Source: Rana temporaria
Lineage: Eukaryota > Chordata > Amphibia > Anura > Ranidae
Reading direction: 5' to 3'
DNA length: 64,000 nucleotides
NCBI RefSeq assembly: GCF_905171775.1
Contig: NC_053489.1
Coordinates: forward strand, 333,346,089-333,410,088
A model generated the notes under the pieces. That model ran no database searches. It was not told the DNA's origin and saw only the letters and a list, made by a program, of their open reading frames with translations. A program made the translations under genes and the position numbers. Below, piece after piece: positions 1-11,434 of this stretch. Every line of letters begins with the position of its first letter. Position 1 is the first letter of the stretch.

Positions 1-236
1 ATGAAAGAGATGGGTAAACAAAGGGAAAATGTTTCTTTCTGTATTTTACAAATTGGAGCTACAGTGCCTTGCAAAAGTATTCAACCCCCTGCCATTTTTC
101 GTGTTTTGTTGCCTTACAGCCTGGAATTAACATGGATTGTTTGAGGATGTACAGCATTTAATTTACAGAACATGCCCACAACTTTTTTTATTGTGAAGCA
201 AACAACAAACAGGACAAAATAACAGAAAAAGTCAAT

Positions 237-970
237 GGGCCAGATTCATAAAGACTTACGACAGGCGTATCAGTAGATACGCCGTCGTAAGTCCGAATCC
301 GCGCCGGCGCAACTTTAAGCGTATGCTCAAACTGAGATACGCTTAAATGTTGCTAAGATACGACCGGCGTAAGTCTCCTACGCCGTCGTATCTTAACTGC
401 ATATTTACGCTGGCCGTTAGGGGCGTGTACGCTGATTTACGCCTAGAATATGTAAATCAGCTAGATACGCCTATTCACAAACGTACGCCCGGTCATCGCA
501 GTAAAGATACGCCGTTTACATAAGGGGTTTTCAGGCGTAAAGATAAAACCACCAAAAAGATGGCGCAGCCAATGTTAAGTATGGACGTCGGAACCGCGTA
601 GAATTTTTCAAATTTTACGTCGTTTGCGTAACTCGTCCGTCTATGGGGCTGGCCGTAATTAACGTTCACGTCGAAAAGCATTGACGATTTGCCGACATCA
701 TTTGGAGCATGCGCACTGGGATACGTCCACGGACGGCGCATGCGCCGTTCGTTAGAAACGTCAAATACGTGGGGTCACTAGTATTTTGCATAGAACACGC
801 CCCCAACCAGCCTATTTTGAATCAGGCGGGCTTACGCCGGCCCAGTTACACTGCGCCGCCGTAAGTTATAGCGCAACTTCTTTGGGAATACAGGAGCTGC
901 TGCTCTAACTTACGGCGGCGTAGTGTATCGGAGATACGCTACGCCCGCCCAACTCTATCTGAATCTAGCT
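237..970. mobile_element. MITE with 4-bp target duplication (CAAT), GGGCCAGATTCA termini
   Basis: Ends are GGGCCAGATTCA and TGAATCTAGCT, flanked by CAAT at 233-236 and 971-974. The related Tc1 copy near 17205-17225 lacks the insert and shows the empty site with a single CAAT, so the boundaries are well fixed. The interior is rich in CG and in GGCGTA/TACGCC motifs that fold back on each other. There is no coding capacity. It belongs with the elements at 4999-5708, 7931-8590 and 60786-61485. A 4-bp duplication is compatible with a Chapaev-like transposase, but no transposase is present to show it. Confidence 0.85.
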
Positions 971-1364
971 CAATGTGTATAACTATTCACCCCCGCAAAG
1001 TCAATACTTTGTAGAGCCACCTTTTGCGGCTTTCAGAGCTCCAAGTCGCATTGGATAAGTCTCTATGAGCTTGCCACATCTTACCACTGGGGTTTTTGCC
1101 CATTCCTCCTTGCATAAATGCTCCAGCTCCTTCAAGTTGGATGGTTTGCACTTATGAACAGCATTTTCTATTGGATTGAGGTCTGGGCTTTAACTAGGCC
1201 ATTCCAACACATTTACATGTTTCCCCTTAAACCACTCAAGTGTTGCTTTAGCAGTGTGTTTGGGGTTGTTGTCCTGCTGGAAGGTGTACCTCCATCCTAG
1301 CCTCAAATCCCACACAGAGTGGTACAGGTTTTGCTCAAGAATATCCCTGTATTTAGCACGGACA

Positions 1365-1640
1365 GGCTGACCGCCCAACCCCCTTCAAGCTCTGCAGCAA
1401 TGCTGGCAGCACGATTTTCCAATGACAACCTCTGGATATGACTCTGAGCACGTGCACTCAACTTCGTTGGTTGGCCATGGCGAGGCTGTTCTGAGTGGAA
1501 CCTGTCCTATAGTCTTGACCACTGTGTTGCAGCTCAGTTTCAGGGTCTTGGCAATCTTCGTATAGCCTAGGCCATCTTTATGTAAAACAACAATTATTTT
1601 TTTCAGATCCCCAGAGAGTTCTTTGCCATGAGGTGCCATG
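1365..1640 (-). pseudogene. Tc1 transposase N-terminal fragment (foreign segment in mosaic element)
   Basis: The minus strand starts MAPHGKELSGDLKKII and continues with a helix-turn-helix-like region (GYTKIAKTLKLSCNTVVKTI), which is the paired-type DNA-binding domain of Tc1 transposases. It matches the N-terminus at 17560 and not the family-A element surrounding it. Family-A sequence of about 60 bp, ending in the same GTATTTAGCAC motif, lies on both sides (1303-1361 and 1639-1699), so the foreign piece is bracketed by a direct repeat. It is non-functional. Confidence 0.75.
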
Positions 1641-2186
1641 TCTCAAATCACACACAGAGTTGTACAGGTTTTACTCAAGAATATCCCTGTATTTAGCACC
1701 AACCATCTTTCCCTCAACTCTGACCAGTTTCCCAGTCCCGACTGCTGAAAAACATCCCCACAGCATGATGCTGCCACCACCATGTCTTCATGGCAGTGTT
1801 TGGTTAGTAGTGCCTCTTGGTTTGGTGTTGCAGCCTCTGGGGCCTTTCAAAAGGGTGTGTATATGTAATGACAGATCATGTGACACTTAGATTGCACACG
1901 AGTGGACAACATTTCACTAGTTATGTGACTTCTGAAGGTAATTGGTTGCACCAGAGCTTTTTATGGACTTTATAACAAAGGGGGTGAATACATAAGCACA
2001 TATCATTTTTTTTATTTCTGAAAAATAGTTTTCTGTATATATTTTTCAAATTTTACTTCACCAACTTAGACTATTGTGTTCTGATCATCACATGTAATTC
2101 AGATAAAAAAAACATTGAACTAAAGGCTGTAATGTAACAAAATAGGTAAAAAGCCAAGGGGATGTAAACTTTTGCAAGGCACTGTA

Positions 2187-4994
2187 GGTATACCTTGCTA
2201 AGTAATACCTAGGTATTGGAGCTAGGTATACCTCTTGATTTGCACATACTGTATGCCTATATTTGGGTAGTAAAATCCTTACATTATGTACTCTTCGCAA
2301 TACATTTTTTTCCATCATCAGAATCGGTCAGACCAAAGAAAAGGTCGTACTAGCTGTTTAATTCCACTTGAATTTTACAGAGCATTAGTACATGTAGAAA
2401 ATCATGAAATGCCTCCCACTTGTTAACCAGCTTTAAAATGAGTAGTGCCCAAGTCTGAAGAAAACCAGAAGGGGTCCTGACATCCCCCCACCTTCCTCAT
2501 CATTACACCTGGGAAACTTACTGCTGTTCCATTCTCCAGCTGCCTGCCACTCCAGTCAGGAAAAGCAGGGACTGCGATACCTGCAAGAGCGAGGATTCTG
2601 CTCTCTCCTCCCTCCAATAGGAGCCTAATGTGGGCAGAAGAGAGCAGGGAGAGGGACATCCGCTGAGAACATAACTCCTCAGTATGGGTGCAAGGCTAAG
2701 GATGGTTAGCTGCCCTTCTTCTTGTCTGCCCTTTTTTTTTTTGAAAAGCCCATGGCGTGTGAAACACACCCAAAAACTCCACCCGGTGCCAAAAAAATGT
2801 GCACACACATCAAGAGTGAAACACAAAAACGTGCAACGGGTGCTACATCTATCCTCCATAAAGAAGGACCTGACCCTGATCCCCCGGGGCGTTAGGCTCC
2901 AGACGGGGACTGAGGTACTTCACATGCAGCCGAAGCCACACGGACCCCATTCTTTGGAGGGTCTTCCGAAACAGAACCCACCCACTAGGTGGGGGGAGGG
3001 GTAGTGATGCTGCACATCAAATCATGTTCTTGGCAGGCAAAAGTCATGTCAAATAGAAACTATTATGGAAAGGTTAAACTACAAGATTAAACTTGGAGAG
3101 GTACCTTAGTGGCTGTACAATCAGATAGTATCAGCTGTTATCTGTACTAGGTGGGGCTCCCCTGAAGGGAGACCCCATGAGAGCAAGCAAACTAAGCCAG
3201 AAGGCCATGTCCACCCACTCCCAAGACATTCAGGGCAGGCCCGAGGACCCACACCTTACTTATCACACTGTGAACAAAACGTGACACCAAACAAAAAAAT
3301 ACATAAAAGTGACAACACAGGGGATAAATAAAAAGAAAGTGGGGGAGAAGGAAGATGAGGGAGAGTGAAAAGTGACCATCGTGCAATGCGATGGCCGGCC
3401 CTCCGGCCAGGAAACAAAAATTCCTCTGGTCCCAGCCAAAAGGCATGGCCCTAGAGGCAGGTGTAAAAAAAGTGTGTAATGGGGCACATTCACCATAGGC
3501 TTTTCTCACAACCCCGACCAACAGCCCGGACAGTCACACCCCCCTTCCCTACCAGGAAGGAACGAGAGCTCCAGAAGCTCAGGAAGAGAGCCTGCTCAGG
3601 ACTTCAAGCTCCCCCCCCCGTCGCCTCTTTCGCTCCATACCTAATTATACTCGGTAGGTACCAGCCACTACTACTTCTACGAGTAAGCATCACATGACGT
3701 GAAACATGTCAGCCACCTTTTTCCTTTTGTTCACTTCATTTTGACTGCATCGCTTTGGTTGTTTTTTGGATTTTATTTGTATAATAAAGACATCGTTTTA
3801 AGGAGTGTGGCAGTCCAGGACATTTTTCTATCCATGACATTTGTTGCTCCTACTGACACGGTGGCATTTATTCCTTCCAGTGACACCACTGAAGTTGGGG
3901 TGTTTAGAAACACTACCAATGCAAATTTTCCACTCCAGTGACACCACTTACACACACAGGGGAATTTTTTTTCTCACATGATTCTGGGGGAATTATTCCT
4001 TCGCTGCTGCCCTCATATTTTACTGTGTAACAGTTTGCAAACAGTTGACAATTCACTGTAGTATGACACAACCATTAGCACTATTTCAGCCATGCCACGA
4101 CTATTAGATATATTTTATTGTGGCTCACTGTGTGTGCCGCTATTGACCCACCCTCCCCTCACCTGGGGGAAAAGGTCACAGTTCGGCATCTAGATGACGT
4201 TGTCCCAGTGCTGACCTTTGGTCATGAAAGTGTTATAAATACAAAGGGAAAATCTACAGGTTAGCTTATATACTCAGTTTTAAATTCCTGTGTATAAACA
4301 GTTCTGTGTATATTTATTCAACCATATTTCAAATTCCCATCATTCCCTACACACCAGCTACAATGTATCACTTTGGGACATATTAATTATGCAGTGAATG
4401 TGACATTCATCAAACATTCACAGGTGGTTAATTATTCCCTGTAATTTAAATTGTCCCATTTAAATTAGGTTTAAAGTGCTGCTGGAACTGCTGGCAGCTT
4501 CTTTTGTCGTATTTCCAAGAGCTTGGTGCTTATTGCCAGACGCTCAATGTTTCCATATGCATGAAGACAGGATAGAGAGTCATATATTCAAATATATAAA
4601 TGGATAACAATATTGTTTTTATATTTATTCATCTCAGCACAATTTCTTATGTGTGAACATGGCCATTGGTCTGCCAAAAGTACTCACAAATATTTGCCTC
4701 AGGTCCCACTGCACAGTAAAAAAGAAAGCTGGCAATTTCCAATATATCTGCTTTAGAGGAGTTTTTTTAATAGTGATTTTTTTTTTATAACATAGGGCTA
4801 AGATGGACAGGACTCAAGACAGTGTGAGTTCTGCTACTCCAGCTGCCAGGCTGATGAGCATTTGTGGGGCACATGCAGCGAGAAACTTCTTCCCATTTAA
4901 TTGGAGAACATGTCAATCTCAGTAGAGAACGTGCTTCTGACTCTCATAAGAGCTTGTTATTGGATTGCCACAAACCATTTACTGGCTGATCACA
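2187..4994. other. No gene recognised
   Basis: Only short open frames occur, none with a recognisable motif. There are two minor features: a T-run near 2731-2743, and a TATAAATA (4234-4241) just downstream of an everted repeat TGACCTTTGGTCA (4212-4224). Repeat-derived sequence is likely in 2690-3800, but I cannot assign a family. Confidence 0.6.
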
Positions 4995-4998
4995 CAGT

Positions 4999-5708
4999 GG
5001 GCCAGATTCAGATAGAGATACGACGGTGTATCTCCTGATACGCCGTTGTATCTCTGAGTTCCGTCGGTCAGATCTATGCGACTGATTCATAGAATCAGTT
5101 ACGCATAGATCTCCCTAAGATCCGACAGGTGTAAGTGACTTACACCGTCGGATCTTAGGCTGCAATCTCACGCTGGCCGCTAGGTGGCGCTTCCGTTTGT
5201 ATACGCGAGGAATATGCAAATGAGGAGTTACGCCGATTCAGAAACGAACGACCGCCCAGCGCTTTTTTTTTACGTCGTTTGCATTCGGCTTTTTCCGGCG
5301 TATAGTTACCCCTGCTATATGCGGCGTATCCTATGTTAATTTTTAATTTTTAATTTTTAATTTTTTACGTCGTTTGCGTAAGTCGTTCGCGAATACGGAT
5401 GGCCGTAATTTACGTTCACGTCGAAACCAATGACGTCCTAGCAAAGTCTTTTGGAGCAATGCACGCTGGGAAATTTAGCGGATGGCGCATGCGCAGTTCG
5501 TTCGGCGCGGGGACGCGCCTGATTTAAATTTTAAACGTTCCCTAGCCGCGGAATTTGAATTCCGCCGGGGGATTTACGATACGCCGCCGCAACTTTAGAG
5601 GCAAGTGCTTTCTGAATTAAGCACTTGCCTCAAAAACGTGCGGCGGCGGATCGTAAATCAGATAGGTTACGCAGATCTAAAGATCCGCTAACCTATCTGA
5701 ATCTAGCG
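4999..5708. mobile_element. MITE, 4-bp target duplication (CAGT)
   Basis: Termini are GGGCCAGATTCA and TGAATCTAGCG, flanked by CAGT at 4995-4998 and 5709-5712. The interior matches the element at 60786-61485 in order: an outer stem near the ends, the GGCCGCTAGGTGGCGCTTCCG stretch (5177-5190 area), a block of ACGTCGTTTGCGTAAGTCG, and an inner stem ending AACTTTAG. It has no coding capacity. An NRF1-like GGCGCATGCGC lies near 5483. Confidence 0.85.
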
Positions 5709-5712
5709 CAGT

Positions 5713-6112
5713 GTGTATATCTCTTGTGTTTCTTGCCATTGATGAGCCATATATTCTTTACCTTAAAAAAAAAGGTTGCGATATTGTGTATGTAAAAGGC
5801 ATACACAATATAACCCAGAGTCAGCTAATAGCAGACTGTTGCCCACTCTCAGCTGACATGGCAGAGTCACCCCAGGATCTGGAAGGATCTCAGCAATACT
5901 ATCAAGATCCACGCAGATGTCTGATAAGCAACTGGCTCAGCCTCTCGGTGCACCACTGAAAGCTGGAGTCAGCTGCTTCCACCCCCTCTCCAGCCTGGCG
6001 CTGGAGGAGAACAGCAGACAGTGGACAGCGGTGACTGACAGTCACTGCTCTCCACTTTGAGCAGACCATAAACTGAGTGATCAGTAGTCATGTGATCAGT
6101 TAGTTCTCAGTC
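5713..6112. other. No gene recognised
   Basis: An 82-codon open frame at 5711-5959 has no recognisable domain and is probably chance. I see no other feature. Confidence 0.5.
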
Positions 6113-6115
6113 TTA

Positions 6116-6587
6116 GGCCTCGTACAGACGAGGGGATCTCCGCTGGAAACGGTCCGCCGGACCGTTTCCAGCGGAGATTCCTCCTCCGGATTTTGATCCG
6201 ATGGCTTGTACACACCATCGGATCAAAATCCGCGCGGAATACATCCGCGGTGACGTGTCGCGCCGTCGCCACGACGATGACGCGGCGACGTGCGCGACGC
6301 TGGAAGGTAAGTACTTCCACGCATGCGTCGAATCATTACGACGCATGCGAGGGAGGGGAGCGGACGGATTGATCCGGTGAGTCTGTACAGACGACCGGAT
6401 CAATCCGCTGGACACGATTCAAGCGGATAGATTTCTTAGCATGCTTTCTCTATCCGCTTGAAATCGATCGGCCGGACGAATCTCCGCGGATAAATATCCG
6501 CTAGGCCGTACAGACGACCGGATTTGTCCGCTGGAACTGATCCGCGGATCAATCCCAGCGGATAGATCCGGTCGTGTGTACGAGGCC
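6116..6587. mobile_element. Fold-back MITE (GGCCTCGTACA termini, TTA duplication)
   Basis: The ends are GGCCTCGTACA and TGTACGAGGCC, flanked by TTA on both sides (6113-6115 and 6588-6590). A TWA duplication is typical of PIF/Harbinger elements. Almost the whole length consists of nested inverted motifs (for example GGATCAATCC and TCCGCTGG). There is no coding capacity. It directly abuts a second member at 6591, and the two share the TTA. Confidence 0.8.
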
Positions 6588-6590
6588 TTA

Positions 6591-6805
6591 TGCCCCATAC
6601 ACACGATCGGAAATTACAACAGCAAAAGTTAGATGTGAGCTTTTGAACAGAAATTACGACCATGTGTATGCTCCATCAGACTTTTGCTGTCGGAATTTCC
6701 ACCAACAAAAGATTGAGAGCTGGTTCCCAAATTTTCCGATGTAAAACATTCATATCGGAAAATCGGATCGTCTGTAGCAATTCCGACGTGCAAAATTCCG
6801 ACGTA
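6591..6805. mobile_element. Fold-back MITE, 3'-truncated
   Basis: It begins TGCCCCATACACACGATCGG after TTA and resembles the copy at 9370-9764 (GGAATTTCC and CAGCAAAAGT motifs in the same order). The right terminus is not found. The sequence becomes unrelated around 6800. Confidence 0.65.
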
Positions 6806-7560
6806 TGATATTTTTGATTTTTGTTTCTTGTTTGTTACTATATTAATACATTGATCTATTTTTTGATATAACTGCTCTTTTCTGAGTTCACCCACTCATC
6901 TTGTACCAAAATAGTCCTCCCTGCCCACACTGTTCTGTGGTTCTCTTGGGTCCTTGGGGTTCCCTGAGTCCTCTTGCTATCTTATTAGACTTTGTATGAT
7001 GGTACTATTCTAAATGTATGACTATTAATTCACTCAAGAGGTTAAAAATGTATTCATAAAACACAAATGGTTATATTATAATATTATAATGTAATGTGTA
7101 GACCAAAAATGTGGAATTTGCTTTGTTTATCACCTAATTTGAATGATGTATGGTCCATGTTAAAATAAACCTATTAAGTATTATGCTGTATTGCAGTCAT
7201 CGCAAAGTGGTATACATTTAGGTCCCTATTCTACTGCATTCGTATCGGTGAGCCCTGGATGTGCCAAGTGCTATGTAAATTTCAAACGCAAATGTAAATT
7301 TTCAGAACATTTTATTTGCATAGAATATTTGGGGGACTTCTGAATTTATGAAGCTCATCATGCAGAATAAGCTTCTTTATGCATAACATCATTGTTAAGC
7401 AACAGGTACATTGGAATTTCTTGTTGGGTGGCCACATTAAATTCATGAATATTTTTCTTTAATACGTGACAATTTCGTAATAAAGGTAACAGATGTGCAA
7501 TCTCATGATATCTTACATCTCCAACAGATTGCGTTTGTTTGTGGATAAAAATAAACAAAC
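6806..7560. other. AT-rich stretch, no gene recognised
   Basis: No long open frame, no terminal repeats and no array were seen. Confidence 0.5.
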
Positions 7561-7569
7561 TGCAAGACA

Positions 7570-7926
7570 AAGGTATAATGAGCTAGTATGCATCGCATAC
7601 TAGCTCATTTTGAAATAGTTACCTTAGAACGATTGCCCTGAATCGGTGCCGGCACACTGCTGACATGGCCAACATGTTTTTTGGAGTAATGTCAGGGTTC
7701 GTGGGCTCCAGCGATGTGATTGGCTGGAGCCCCGGTGACGTCACTCCCGGTCATGGCACGGGCCCTGAAGAAACAGCACGAGCAAGCTGTTCCTTCAGTG
7801 CACATGCGCCGATGTCGGCAGCAGCGTATATAGTAAATATCTCCTAAACGGTGCAAGTTTAGGAGATATTTACAGTACCTACAGGTAAGCCTTATTATAT
7901 GCTTACCTGTAAGTACAAATAAAGAG
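7570..7926. repeat. Fold-back interspersed repeat (copy 1 of 2)
   Basis: It starts with a perfect 15-bp-arm hairpin (7577-7609, AATGAGCTAGTATGC and its complement). It continues through TACCTTAGAA and a CCTGAATCGG region, then a second hairpin of AATATCTCCTAAAC type (about 7835-7870), and a third of TTACCTGTA type (7881-7910). The same blocks occur in the same order at about 38214-38600. It is a non-coding repeat of unknown superfamily. Confidence 0.6.
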
Positions 7927-7930
7927 GAAG

Positions 7931-8590
7931 GCCCGGATTCACATACATTGGCGCATATTTATGCCGGCGTAGTGTATCTTTTTTAGGCTACGCCGGCGTA
8001 GCGCAGAGCGCCAAGCACAGTATTCACAAAGCACTAGGTGGAAGTGGGCGTGAGCCAAGCTAATGAGGCATGACCCCATGTAAATGATGGACTGAGCGTC
8101 ATAAAGATACGAATAACATACGGCGCATGCGCCGTCCCGTGGCCGCATCCCAGTGCGCATGCTCAGAATCACGTCGAAACAACTGCCTAAGATACGTTGA
8201 ATCACTGCCTACGACGTGAACGTAACCTACGCCCAGCCCTATTCAGGTACTACTACGTAAAATACGACATCTGTTCCCTAGTCCATACCTTGCGCCTCAT
8301 AGATGGGGAATAACTATACGCTGGACGTAAGCCTTACGCAAACCGCGTATATTATGCGCCGGGCGCAACTACGTTCGTGAATCGACGTATCTCCCTCATT
8401 TGCAATGAGGCGGCCAGCGTAAATATGCGCCCACGATACGCCGGCATAGGAAAGTTACGTCGGTCGGATGAAGCCTATTTTCAGGCGTATCTAGTTCTGT
8501 GGGCACGGCGCACAGATACGACGGCGCATAGTTACACTTACGCGGTGTATATCGAGATACGTCGGCGTAAGTGCTTTGTGAATCCGGGCC
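7931..8590. mobile_element. MITE, 4-bp target duplication (GAAG), GCCCGGATTCAC termini
   Basis: The ends GCCCGGATTCAC and GTGAATCCGGGCC are flanked by GAAG at 7927-7930 and 8591-8594. The interior is dominated by TACGCCGGCG/CGCCGGCGTA motifs and two NRF1-like GCGCATGC sites (about 8125 and 8155). It is the same superfamily as 237-970 by duplication length and terminal core (GATTCA), but a different subfamily. Confidence 0.8.
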
Positions 8591-8594
8591 GAAG

Positions 8595-9077
8595 ACTTTA
8601 CTTCCGCTTTAAGAAGTCTGATTCTACCTAGAAACAATTTAGGAAGTAGCAGTGTGTTGGCATACCTTGCCGACGGAAAAGTGTCTTTATCGTATAGGAA
8701 AAAAAAAAAGCTGAAATAATTTTCCAGTTTATTGATAAGCACTTCCTGGTGTGTGAGAAAGTTTCATTGAGATAAATCTTAGAAAATGGAAAACGATATT
8801 GACATGCCAGAGAAAAAGGCATTGTGTATAAAAAATAAATAAAAAAAGAGATGGATCTAATCTAGCCCCTTTCAAACTGGATAAATACACATACTCATCG
8901 TTTCCTATTTATTACCTAAATACTAATACTAGTTTGCATCATTAAATGCAATATATTGCAGCTTACCAGTCCAAAGGTTTGGTGGCAGCATTAGCACAAT
9001 TGTCATCCCAGGGTGATTTTTGATCACATATTTGATCTGTGATGATGCAGTACTATCACCCTAGGACAAACTCCTTC
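8595..9077. other. No gene recognised
   Basis: AT-rich sequence without terminal repeats or a coding frame of note. Confidence 0.5.
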
Positions 9078-9369
9078 TACAGTGCTGTTTGTCCTCTTCC
9101 TGATTTAATTTTTTTGCATATTTCTCACACTTAAATGATTCAGATCAAACAAATTTTAATATTACACAAAGATAACCCGAGTAAATACAAGATGCAATTA
9201 ATTGCCCCCTCCCATGCTGAATCATGAATGAACTGTGATTCATTAAAAGTTTTTGGAAGGAAAGCTGACTTAAATTTCACTTGCCACACCCAGGCCTTAT
9301 TACTGCCAGACCTGTTGAATCAAAAAAATGGCATAAATAAAAGCTGTCTGAAAAAGTGAAGCACACTAA

Positions 9370-9764
9370 TGCCCCATACACACGAGCGGAATTTCCGCCA
9401 GCAAAAGTCTAAATGAGAGCTTTTCGTCGGAAATTCCGACCGTGTGTATGCTTCATCAGACTTTAGCTGCCGGAATTTCCGCCAGCAAAAGTCTGAGAGC
9501 AGGTTCTCAATTTTTCCAACAGAAAAAATCCCTATCGGAACATTTTTTGTATGGAGTTCCAAAGGGAAAAAAAACGCATGCACGGAAGCATTGAACTTCT
9601 TTTTCTTGCCTCATCGTAGTGTTATACGTCACCGCGTTCTTAGCGCTCGAAAGTTCAGAGAACTTGAGTGACCGTGTGTATGCAAGCCAAGCTTGAGTGA
9701 AATTCCGTCGGAAAAACCATCCAACTTTTTTCAGACGGAAATTACGCTTGTGTGCACAGGGCAT
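9370..9764. mobile_element. Fold-back MITE nested in a Tc1
   Basis: It starts TGCCCCATACACACGAGCGG after TAA (9367-9369) and ends near TTGTGTGCACAGGGCA. Two copies of GGAATTTCCGCCAGCAAAAG lie in the left half. It interrupts the region just upstream of the Tc1 transposase start at 9790. It has no coding capacity. Confidence 0.7.
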
Positions 9765-9789
9765 TTCAGATCACAAAAAGCCACACATC

Positions 9790-10790
9790 ATGCCACAATC
9801 TAAAAAAATTCAAGAACAGATTAGAAATAAAGTAATGTACATGTATAATTCTAGGAAGTGTTTTAAAGCCATTTCTTGGGCTTTGGAACTCCATTGAATT
9901 ATATGGAGAACAATTATCCACAAATGGAGATAACTTGGAACAGTGGTGAACCTTCCCAGGAGTGGCCGCCCTACAAAAATTACTCCAAGAGCACAATGAG
10001 GACTCCTCCAGGAGGTAATAAAAGAACCCAGAACAACATCTAAAGAACTGCAGGCCTCACTTGCCTCAGGTAAGATCAGTGTTTATGATTCAACAATAAA
10101 AAAGAGATTGGCCAATAATGGCATCCATGGGAGAGTTTCAAGGCCAAAGCCACTGCTGACCAAAAAGAACACAAAGGCTCATCTCACATTTACCAAAAAA
10201 CATCTTGATTATCCCCAAGACTTTTAGGCAAATATTCTGTGGACTGATGAGGCAAAAAATTAACATTTTGGAAGGTGTGCATCCAGTTACACCTGAAATA
10301 AAACTAATACAGAATTTCATAACAAGAACATCATGCCAACAGTCAGACATAGTGGTGGAAGCATGATGTTCTGGGGCTGCTTTGAGCTTCAGGACCTGGA
10401 CGACTTACTATAATTGATGGAACCATGAATTCTGAGCTCTACCAGAAAATCCTAAAGAAGAATGTCCGGCCATCAGTTTGTGACCTCAAGCTCAAGTGCA
10501 CTTGGGTTATGCAGCAGGACAATTAACCCGAAACACAACAGCAAGTCCACCTCCAAATGGTTCAAAACAAAGCAAAATGTAGGTTTTGGAGTCGCCTAGT
10601 CAAAGCCCGGACTTAAATCCAATTGAGATGCTGTATCATGACCTTACACAGGCCGTTCATGCTTGAAAACCCTCCAATGTGGCTGAATTAAATCAATTCT
10701 GCTCCACAGCAATGTGAAAGACTCATTGCCAGTTATCGCAAAAGCTTGATTGCAGTTGTTGCCGCTAAGAGTGGCACAACCAGTTATTAG
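9790..10790 (+). pseudogene. Tc1-like transposase pseudogene (DDE family)
   Basis: The frame starts at the ATG of 9790 (MPQSKKIQEQI) and ends at the stop at 10788-10790. It is broken by several stops and frameshifts. Motifs remain in order: a HTH region, PPRRLQ-like basic residues, the first catalytic aspartate in LWTDEAKN (about 10235-10260), the second in QQDN (about 10512), and the glutamate motif SPDLNPIEM (about 10605-10635). In an intact copy it would cut and paste DNA at TA sites. Here it cannot be made. Confidence 0.8.
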
Positions 10791-10931
10791 ATTTAGGGGG
10801 CAATTACTTTTTCACATACAACCAGGCAGCTTGTTTGCCTTAATAAATGAAACCATCATTTAAAGCCTGCATTTTGTATTTTATTATCTTTGTGTAATAA
10901 TAAAATGTGTTTGATGATCTGAGTCATTTAA

Positions 10932-11434
10932 AGCGGAGAGCACATTTTCCCCTTAGATTAATGCTCGTTTTTCCTAGGGGAATCGGCTAGTTGTTTTAAA
11001 ATATGATCCGTACTTACCGTTTACGAGATGCATCCTCTCCGTCGCTTCCGGGTATGGGCTGCAGGAATGGGCGTTCCTTCTTGATTGACAGTCTTCCGAG
11101 AGGCTTCCGACGGTCGCATCCATCGCGTCACGATTTTCCGAAAGAAGCCGAACGTCGGTGCGCAGGCGCAGTATAGAGCCGCACCGACGTTCGGCTTCTT
11201 TCGGCTATGAGTGACGCGATGGATGCGACCGTCGGAAGCCTCTCGGAAGACTGTCAATCAAGAAGGAACGCCCGCTCCCGAAGACCCATACCCGGAAGCG
11301 ACGGAAGAAGATGCATCTCGAAAACGGGTAACTACTGCTCATATTTTAAAACAAATAGCCGATTCCCCTAGACCAAACGAGCAGGAATCTAAGGGGAAAA
11401 GGGCAAACATTAAATAAATGGGTGAACTCCCGCT
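10932..11434. mobile_element. TTAA-flanked palindromic element (AGCGGAG termini)
   Basis: Flanked by TTAA at 10928-10931 and 11435-11438. Ends are AGCGGAGAGCAC and GTGAACTCCCGCT. It is one large imperfect palindrome centred near 11165-11180. The arm containing GGCTTCCGACGGTCGCATCC is mirrored almost exactly at 11217-11245, and the outer arms (TTTTAAAATATGA against TCATATTTTAAAA) pair as well. TTAA target use is typical of piggyBac and Kolobok transposases. No transposase is encoded. Confidence 0.8.

Larger units (their letters stand above)
62..2184 (-). mobile_element. Tc1-like DNA transposon, mosaic and dead
   Basis: The left end reads CAGTGCCTTGCAAAAGTATT after a TA (60-61). The right end is the inverted counterpart, followed by TA (2185-2186), as expected for Tc1/mariner insertion. 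The transposase remnant is on the minus strand. Pieces of family A (the same family as the element at 15809-17401) lie at about 1000-1365 and 1640-1990. Between them, about 1365-1640 matches the transposase N-terminus of a different Tc1 family (the one at 17560-18505). The element is further interrupted by the MITE at 237-970. No intact transposase remains. Confidence 0.85.

Noticed and set aside
3090..3240. Possible small nuclear RNA-like segment (GGGGCTCCCCTGAAGGGAGA)
   Set aside because: The stem resembles several RNAs superficially, but no conserved snRNA motif (5' splice recognition sequence, Sm site) was found.
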